Positions 1 through 4,777 of a DNA stretch of 7,159 bases are shown here, in pieces. The notes below the pieces were generated by a model. It was not told the origin of the DNA. It worked only from the letters and a program-made list of their open reading frames with translations, and did not search any database. The number at the start of each line of letters is the position of its first letter. Position 1 is the first letter of the stretch. Origin of the DNA: Paramuribaculum sp. (GTDB lineage Bacteria; Bacteroidota; Bacteroidia; Bacteroidales; Muribaculaceae); assembly GCA_029062075.1 (NCBI GenBank), contig JAIDQW010000083.1:1-7159 (forward strand), given 5' to 3'. The position numbers and the translations under genes were made by a program.

Positions 1-170
1 GTCATAGCGTCCCACCAGTAGCGTTTGATATTGTTTTTCATCTCAACGCCGTTCTGACCGTAGTCATAAACCGCTGCGAGACCATCGTAAATTTCGCTTG
101 ACTGGAACACAAAGCCATATTCCTTGGCATGTGAAACTATTTTTTTGAACACGTCTTCTTGCTGTGCCAT
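1..170 (-). CDS. glyS: Glycyl-tRNA synthetase, N-terminal part (partial at left edge)
   Basis: This is the first 56 codons of a glycyl-tRNA synthetase, the cytoplasmic class II enzyme that charges tRNA-Gly with glycine using ATP. The translation begins [20 protein letters not shown] and continues with [27 protein letters not shown] recognise this as the conserved N-terminus of the homodimeric (eukaryote/archaeal-like) GlyRS found in Bacteroidota, not the alpha2beta2 GlyQ/GlyS type. The GlyRS motif around YDYGQNGVE is intact. The start is the ATG at 170-168, because the conserved family N-terminus begins there. The gene lies 172 bases downstream of the barrel gene on the same strand but has its own -7 box (256-263), so it is probably transcribed independently. 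The catalytic core and anticodon-binding domain lie outside the window. Identification is from recall of family sequences. Confidence 0.95.
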   Translation of the reverse strand, partial: MAQQEDVFKKIVSHAKEYGFVFQSSEIYDGLAAVYDYGQNGVEMKNNIKRYWWDAM

Positions 171-255
171 GAGTCTAAATATTTAGTACCGTTTGTTTAC
201 TGTTACGAATGAAAAACATCCGTCATGCTATTAATCGCCGAATGTTTTCAGCTGG

Positions 256-263
256 CAAAGATA
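256..263 (-). promoter_or_regulatory. Bacteroidota -7 promoter element for glyS
   Basis: Read on the minus strand this is TATCTTTG, a perfect match to the Bacteroidota primary-sigma -7 consensus TAnnTTTG. Transcription would start near position 250, giving a leader of about 80 bases before the glyS ATG. No TTTG stands at the usual 19-21 base spacing upstream; the nearest good one (299-296) is 32 bases away. The leader ends with a 12-bp palindrome, CTAAATATTTAG (175-186), just before the start codon. Confidence 0.7.
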
Positions 264-342
264 AGCAAAAAAGGTGAATAATAGCCAGATGGTTTCAAAA
301 ATAGTCTTTTAGTAGTTTCAAATGCCGGACAGGTCAAGAAAA

Positions 343-3207
343 TTATTTCTTTTTGGGCTGCAATACGAACTTGTACTGGATGTGGAGCAAGCCGTAGCGC
401 GGAAGAACATTTGTATAGACCTCTGTCAGTGCCTGGTCGCTGACGTTGTAAGTCACATTGTCGAGCTGATGGAGCAGATCGAAGCCGTCGAGCATTATCA
501 GCCATTTGCCGCCTTTGACGGTGTAGGTGAGGCGACCGTTCCAAACCGCCTTGGTTGAGTTGATGCCGCTCTGCGCATATCCGTTTCGGGTGTATAATGT
601 CAAGTCGGTTGAGATTCCGAACCTGTAGGGGAGTGAGAACACACCGTTGATGCCGTAATATGCGTCAGTCGCGGAGAAATTTTTGAAGCCTGAGTCGGTG
701 CCTTTGGTGTCGCGCCATTTGATTCCGCCCTTGAATCCTAATTTCTGCTTGCCGATTGACCAAGTGAAATTGAGGGTCTGGCTAAGCATAAGGTTCCGGA
801 CAATGTTTTTGTTGAAATCTGTTCCTGCCATTGCGAGCATACCGGTGGATTGGCTGTATCCGACCGTACTTGCCGAATATAAGAGGAACTGGTCTTTTGC
901 TCCAAATGTTTTTGTCGGGCTTTCGGTTATGCTTCCGTTCCAATTGCCGCTGACATTCTGCATGCGGTAGGTTCGTACACCTGTTTCGGGGTTGTAGCTG
1001 TATGAGTTTACAAGAGCGTTTTCAGTGAAAGCGTATTTTAGGCTTAAATAGTTGTTCCAACGGTGCTTTGTGCTTTTAAATTTATGCCATTCCAGATTGA
1101 AATTGTTGTTTGCGGAGTTTTTAAGTCCTGTGGAGGCAACAAATATGTTTAGCGGGTCGCGTGTGTCAACCACATCAACGAGACGGTTGAGCGCAATAAG
1201 GTTGGTGTTACGGTTGTATGTCAGCACAATCTGGTCTTTTCCTGAGTAATTGAATGCGAATCTGGCATACGCATCTATATAGAATGAGTTTTTGGACACT
1301 TTCTGGTGAACATCACCCTGGCGGTAGTCAAGACGTCGCCATGAATGGTTTAAACGAGGAGTAATTTGTATATTCATATAACGATTACTATTAAATTCAA
1401 TCTTATGCACAAAGTCTAAATTAAGTGCCGCTTTGTCATCTTTCTGACTGCTGAGATAGGTCTGGTTGTTGTCAAGAGCTGAAAGATAATCTTCCGGCAA
1501 AATTCCGAAAACACCGATGTCCGCGAGCCTGTCGAGTTGGTAGAGATATGAATTTTGTGTGACAGATGAGTGTTTCCATAGAGGTGAGATGTGTAGATGT
1601 CCTTTATCCGAGTACAGGAAGTCATAGCCCATGCCTGCGAATAAAGACCATGAATGGTCGGGGGAGTTATTTATGAACTGGTAGTCGGTAGCACGGTTCC
1701 CGGTCGCATTGTAATTGATGTCATACAGGTTGAAGGTCCGGTATTTACGCTGTGTGTAGTCTCCTCCAATATTAAAATCTATCAGATCCGGGGTATGTGG
1801 TACGTTATATTCCCCCCATAAGCTTCCTCCCGCATCCAGGGTATGCCCGTTTGTAAGCGAGCGTGTGAGGGAGGTATAGACCGGGTTGTCGGCGAATGAT
1901 GACAGCGAGCCGTTGAAAATCTGTTCAAGCAGAGTGCGCGTAAGCTGTTCTGTAGCAGAATTGAAGGTTCCGGATAGGGAGTTGCTGCTTCTGTCACTGT
2001 TCTGGTAATTCATGCTTACATTAGCCATATAGAATTGATTCTCGGGACGGAGCCTGAGTGAGTGCTTTGTCTTTACTTTCAAATTATGGGAAATCGAACC
2101 GGCGAATGTGGTGCCATAGGTACGCCTGTCCGGATGGAAGTTGGTGGTGTAAGTGTCGGCTGTGTTGAATGAGCGTGTGTGCTGCACTGTCGCATCGCCA
2201 CTAAGTTCCCATTTGTTGCCGTTTCCGTTGAAGTTGTATTCCACACCTCCCATTTTGGTGCGGGTGTCGCCCGGAGTCGTGGTTGCCGCCCATGCTGTGT
2301 TCTGTCCCGGGGTACGGTTGTCATTGAGGTTGTTTAGCGAGCCGAGAATAGTGACCCTTGATCGGGTGGTGTACCACATACCGAACAGCCGCGCCATATA
2401 CCTGTCCGCTGTTCCTGCTCCTACCTCTACATTGCTGATGTAGCCATTCATGTACTCCTTTTTCAGTTTGACGTCCATGACAAACTCGCTGTCGCCAAGA
2501 TCGCGTCCGGCAAGCAGACTCCGCTCGCTGAGCTTGTCATACACCTTAACCTGATTGACTGTATATGCTCCAAGGTTGTTAAGCATCACGAGCCGGTCGC
2601 CCTTGAAGAAGTCTTTGCCATTCAACAAAAGGCTCTCGACTTTCTTGCCATTCACAAATATTTCACCATCATCGTTCAACTCCACACCCGGCAACTGATT
2701 AATGAGTGCGTCAAGCATCGAACCCTCCGGTAGCCTGAAGGCATCGGCATTGTAGACAAGAGTGTCGCCGGAATGGTAGAATTTCACTTTGGTTGCAGTT
2801 ACAGAAGCGGTGCCGAGGATCTTTGATTGCTTGTAAAACTCCAGTGAAGGAATTTCTTTCAAGGTCTCTCTGGATCCAATTCTGTCAATGTCAACAGTGG
2901 CATAAACGGTGTCGTAGCCTTCGGCATAACCCTTGAGAATGTAGGAGTCCGGTTTACGCGGAACCTTGAAATTCAAATCTGTGTAAAGTACCATATTATT
3001 CCCGTAACCTCTATATGTGAAGCTGCGTGAGGCAGGGATTGTGTCATTGGTGGATTTAGACAGCATGATAGCTTCAGCTGTTTTCAATGCCTCTCCGGTC
3101 CAGCCGTTTATGGCATTAGTTCGGACTGTGAGAGTTTCACCGGTCTGTGCCGATGCCTGAGAACAAATGGCAATGACAGAAATTGCGAGTAGTAAAATTC
3201 GGTACAT
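343..3207 (-). CDS. TonB-dependent-receptor-like outer membrane beta-barrel protein
   Basis: This is a 954-residue outer-membrane protein. Residues 1-20 are a signal peptide (MYRILLLAIS... ending SQASA, then QT). Residues about 22-125 form a beta-rich periplasmic domain. Residues about 131-250 are a plug-like region with GDTLVYNADAF, LINQLPGVEL, IFVNGKKV, LLLNGKDFFKGD and VKVYDKLSERS, the diagnostic block of the Bacteroidota family usually annotated as outer membrane beta-barrel protein (OMP_b-brl_3 type). The remaining ~700 residues are alternating aromatic strands of a large barrel. The classical TonB plug motif RGxxSxxYG is absent, so TonB-dependent transport is not certain. The C-terminus is IQYKFVLQPKKK; the basic tail after the last aromatic strand is slightly unusual. 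The ATG at 3207 is preferred over an in-frame TTG at 3249 that lies inside the promoter -7 box. The substrate cannot be told from sequence. Its promoter resembles that of the upstream regulator gene, suggesting shared control. Confidence 0.88.
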   Translation of the reverse strand: MYRILLLAISVIAICSQASAQTGETLTVRTNAINGWTGEALKTAEAIMLSKSTNDTIPASRSFTYRGYGNNMVLYTDLNFKVPRKPDSYILKGYAEGYDTVYATVDIDRIGSRETLKEIPSLEFYKQSKILGTASVTATKVKFYHSGDTLVYNADAFRLPEGSMLDALINQLPGVELNDDGEIFVNGKKVESLLLNGKDFFKGDRLVMLNNLGAYTVNQVKVYDKLSERSLLAGRDLGDSEFVMDVKLKKEYMNGYISNVEVGAGTADRYMARLFGMWYTTRSRVTILGSLNNLNDNRTPGQNTAWAATTTPGDTRTKMGGVEYNFNGNGNKWELSGDATVQHTRSFNTADTYTTNFHPDRRTYGTTFAGSISHNLKVKTKHSLRLRPENQFYMANVSMNYQNSDRSSNSLSGTFNSATEQLTRTLLEQIFNGSLSSFADNPVYTSLTRSLTNGHTLDAGGSLWGEYNVPHTPDLIDFNIGGDYTQRKYRTFNLYDINYNATGNRATDYQFINNSPDHSWSLFAGMGYDFLYSDKGHLHISPLWKHSSVTQNSYLYQLDRLADIGVFGILPEDYLSALDNNQTYLSSQKDDKAALNLDFVHKIEFNSNRYMNIQITPRLNHSWRRLDYRQGDVHQKVSKNSFYIDAYARFAFNYSGKDQIVLTYNRNTNLIALNRLVDVVDTRDPLNIFVASTGLKNSANNNFNLEWHKFKSTKHRWNNYLSLKYAFTENALVNSYSYNPETGVRTYRMQNVSGNWNGSITESPTKTFGAKDQFLLYSASTVGYSQSTGMLAMAGTDFNKNIVRNLMLSQTLNFTWSIGKQKLGFKGGIKWRDTKGTDSGFKNFSATDAYYGINGVFSLPYRFGISTDLTLYTRNGYAQSGINSTKAVWNGRLTYTVKGGKWLIMLDGFDLLHQLDNVTYNVSDQALTEVYTNVLPRYGLLHIQYKFVLQPKKK

Positions 3208-3246
3208 AACGAAATGAGTAAATGTGAGTAACTGTTTATTTTTCGC

Positions 3247-3254
3247 CAAAGTTA
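3247..3254 (-). promoter_or_regulatory. Bacteroidota -7 promoter element of the barrel gene
   Basis: On the minus strand this reads TAACTTTG, matching TAnnTTTG. Transcription should begin near 3241, leaving a leader of about 35 bases before the ATG at 3207. The -33 position lacks a clean TTTG; the best candidate is TTGG (3275-3272), 17 bases upstream of the box. This weak -33 is compatible with activator dependence. The in-frame TTG at 3249-3247 is the end of this box and is not a plausible start codon. Confidence 0.75.
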
Positions 3255-3296
3255 CTCCACCAAACTACTTACCAATATAGATTCCGGTAAGCAAAT

Positions 3297-3360
3297 AGTT
3301 CTCATTCCGAAGTCTAACTATCTGAAAATGAGGTGAAGAATTTATTGATTATTCCTCATG
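3297..3360 (-). promoter_or_regulatory. Candidate activator site upstream of the barrel gene: two direct repeats 54 bases apart
   Basis: On the minus strand the distal copy (3360-3351) reads CATGAGGAAT and the proximal copy (3306-3297) reads AATGAGAACT. Their left ends are 54 bases apart, close to five helical turns, and lie 104 and 50 bases from the left end of the -7 box at 3247. The same two offsets occur at the regulator promoter (4510-4573). The distal copy has 9 of 10 bases, and the proximal copy 8 of 10, identical to AATGAGGAAT. What binds here is not known; the motif is inferred from this comparison only. Confidence 0.55.
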
Positions 3361-3372
3361 CTGAATTTCAGC
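3322..3372 (-). repeat. Interrupted inverted repeat after the regulator gene
   Basis: Just past the regulator stop codon, the minus strand carries CTGAAA (3371-3366) and ATGAGG (3359-3354), complementary to TTTCAG (3327-3322) and CCTCAT (3333-3328). Together they give a 12-bp stem with a 6-base one-sided bulge and a 20-base loop. A smaller palindrome, GCTGAAATTCAGC (3372-3360), competes with it. No T-run follows, so I do not call it a rho-independent terminator. It overlaps the distal copy of the candidate activator motif, so the pairing may be coincidental. Confidence 0.3.
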
Positions 3373-3379
3373 CATTTAG

Positions 3380-4417
3380 CTATAGTTTTGATGCAAATTT
3401 CTCGCTGTCCGGTGCTCCGGAGGCAAGAATCTTATCCTTCAATCGTGCTTTTCGGTTGTAGAAGTTTTTTATTTTTATATCTGTGAAAAGGCAGATTGCA
3501 CGAGGAGAGAAACCTGAAAACAGGTATGTGAGGAATGCAGTGTCTTTTTTAGTGAGTGAGGGAATCTGAACCCGGATTTGTTGCAAGATATTGTCATCGT
3601 AAATATTCACAAGTTGTTCAAGTTCTATAAGTGACTGATGACTGCGCATGGCGGCTATCTGTTTTTCAAGCTCTTTAAAGACAGACAGGCGGACGCTTTC
3701 TGCATATGCGTCTTTTTTGTTGAAATATTCATTGCAGAGATGATTGAAAGCTCGCCACCGATCGGCATAAAGAGTATCAACCTTTTTTTTGAGTTCAGCA
3801 TTAGCAAAGTCCTTTATAGCAAACTGTTCCTCGATAAATAGCTTGTCTTTGATGCTTTTGCGTTTACCTCTTCGATATATGTCAATGAAACACAAAGTTA
3901 GTACTCCGGCAAGTAATATGCCGGCTACTGCTCGTTTATTCATGTTGCTGCGCTGTTCCGATAATTTCATCACATTATAATTTCGTATGGATTCCGGTAT
4001 CAAATTATAGCAGGACTGCCCGTGGGATGTGTTGAGCACCCACACGTCATCATTATAAAAGATAGCTCTGTAAGGAAATTCTATGTCGCAGTTCCAAGTG
4101 ACAAGGCTATCGGCAGTTTCCGATGCGCTTACACTCATAGAAAGTGGCACCAACGGCACAATGATAGAATCATGGACATGGAGTTCAGTTGAGTAAATAT
4201 CGAAATCAGTGCCTTTGGCACGTATTTCAAATGTAATATTAAGGGTCTGCTTTTGAGAAGAGTTGGATAATTCCTTTGTCTGAACAATAAATGTGTCCGG
4301 CATCTCGGGGGCATATTCGGCAATGCGTGCAATAGTGTTTTCGGCAAAAGCCTTATTGTTTGTCAAGAATAATAATACGGCAATACAAATGTATGGCGGG
4401 ATTTTAGGGATTTTCAT
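3380..4417 (-). CDS. Membrane-anchored one-component regulator-like protein
   Basis: This is a 345-residue protein. Residues 1-25 are a signal peptide (MKIPKIPPYICIAVLLF... ending KAFA). Residues 26-160 are a predicted periplasmic domain with only two cysteines (C110, C136), which might form a disulfide. Residues about 162-181 are a single membrane helix followed by the basic stretch YRRGKRKSIKDK. The cytoplasmic part (182-345) is helical and charged and includes the segment WRAFNHLCNEYF (221-232). It ends in LTKKDTAFLTYLFSGFSPRA (288-307), then IKNFYNRKARLKDKI (316-330). This ending resembles the C-terminal region of Bacteroidota membrane regulators, where a helix-turn-helix-like segment precedes a basic 'YxRKxRLKxKI' helix. 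I infer a sensor of envelope conditions that acts on DNA directly; there is no kinase domain. ATG 4417 is chosen because the upstream in-frame TTG (4462) lies within the promoter box. The gene reads toward the barrel gene and diverges from the TonB receptor gene. No named family is assigned with confidence. Confidence 0.8.
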   Translation of the reverse strand: MKIPKIPPYICIAVLLFLTNNKAFAENTIARIAEYAPEMPDTFIVQTKELSNSSQKQTLNITFEIRAKGTDFDIYSTELHVHDSIIVPLVPLSMSVSASETADSLVTWNCDIEFPYRAIFYNDDVWVLNTSHGQSCYNLIPESIRNYNVMKLSEQRSNMNKRAVAGILLAGVLTLCFIDIYRRGKRKSIKDKLFIEEQFAIKDFANAELKKKVDTLYADRWRAFNHLCNEYFNKKDAYAESVRLSVFKELEKQIAAMRSHQSLIELEQLVNIYDDNILQQIRVQIPSLTKKDTAFLTYLFSGFSPRAICLFTDIKIKNFYNRKARLKDKILASGAPDSEKFASKL

Positions 4418-4459
4418 TTGGCAGATATTTTTTATTGTACCATGCGGAATCTTTGAATG

Positions 4460-4467
4460 CAAAGTTA
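4460..4467 (-). promoter_or_regulatory. Bacteroidota -7 promoter element of the regulator gene
   Basis: The minus strand reads TAACTTTG, identical to the barrel-gene box and matching TAnnTTTG. Transcription should start near 4454, with a leader of about 37 bases before the ATG at 4417. The nearest upstream TTTG (4496-4493) is 25 bases away, longer than the usual 19-21, so the -33 contact looks weak. The in-frame TTG at 4462-4460 is part of this box. Confidence 0.75.
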
Positions 4468-4509
4468 TGGAAAATAATCAGACGGATTGTTACAAATATA
4501 GAATTAGAA

Positions 4510-4573
4510 ATTCCTCATTTATAGGATTAAGCACCTGATTAACAATGGTAAATATTTTAGGAGATTCCTCATT
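4510..4573 (-). promoter_or_regulatory. Candidate activator site upstream of the regulator gene: two direct repeats 54 bases apart
   Basis: Two perfect copies of AATGAGGAAT (minus strand) occupy 4519-4510 and 4573-4564. Their left ends are 50 and 104 bases from the left end of the -7 box at 4460, the same spacing as at the barrel promoter. The AATGAG core of the proximal copy falls at the same aligned position in the two promoters, while most surrounding bases differ. I infer binding sites for a shared activator, possibly giving autoregulation. Confidence 0.6.
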
Positions 4574-4665
4574 GAATGAATTCGGGTGCACAAGTATCCT
4601 GAATAAGTTTTGGATATGGCAATATCGGTGAGAAATGGGGACAGTGGCGAATAATATTGACGGGA

Positions 4666-4697
4666 TGTGAAAATGTCATATATAAAGCCTATCTTTG
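4666..4697 (+). promoter_or_regulatory. Bacteroidota promoter of the TonB receptor operon
   Basis: TGTG at 4666-4669 (one mismatch from the TTTG -33 element) is followed after 20 bases by TATCTTTG at 4690-4697, matching the -7 consensus TAnnTTTG. This is the best-spaced promoter in the window. Transcription should begin near 4703, leaving a leader of about 75 bases. GCCT (4687-4690) and AGGC (4699-4702) flank the -7 box as a short inverted repeat. Confidence 0.75.
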
Positions 4698-4777
4698 CAG
4701 GCGTTTCGGTTGTGTGAGCATAGGGTTGTATCGTAATCAAGGTACACCTTAATTAATATATAAACGTAGAGCCGCTT

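Larger units (their letters stand above)
4418..4777. promoter_or_regulatory. Divergent intergenic region between the regulator and the TonB receptor
   Basis: This AT-rich, 360-base gene-free region separates two divergently transcribed genes. It contains a leftward promoter (-7 box 4460-4467), two motif copies upstream of it (4510-4519 and 4564-4573) and a rightward promoter (4666-4697) with a leader of about 75 bases. The middle part holds only small inverted repeats, for example GATAT/ATATC (4613-4617, 4622-4626). I see no RNA gene or recognisable riboswitch in it. Confidence 0.75.

Noticed and set aside
171..342. A rho-independent terminator between the barrel gene and glyS
   Set aside because: I found no GC-containing stem followed by a T-run; only an A/T-only pairing around 300-310.
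322..558. A 78-codon open frame on the plus strand overlapping the 3' end of the barrel gene
   Set aside because: It is antisense to the conserved C-terminal barrel strands and has no recognisable motif.
4634..4643. AATGGGGACA upstream of the TonB receptor promoter as a fifth copy of the repeat motif
   Set aside because: It matches only 7 of 10 bases and its distance to the -7 box differs by 4 bases from the register shared by the other two promoters. It has no partner copy 54 bases upstream.
4698..4777. A riboswitch (cobalamin-type) in the receptor leader
   Set aside because: The leader is only about 75 bases long, I see no B12-box-like sequence, and only tiny inverted repeats (AAGGT/ACCTT, 4739-4750) are present.
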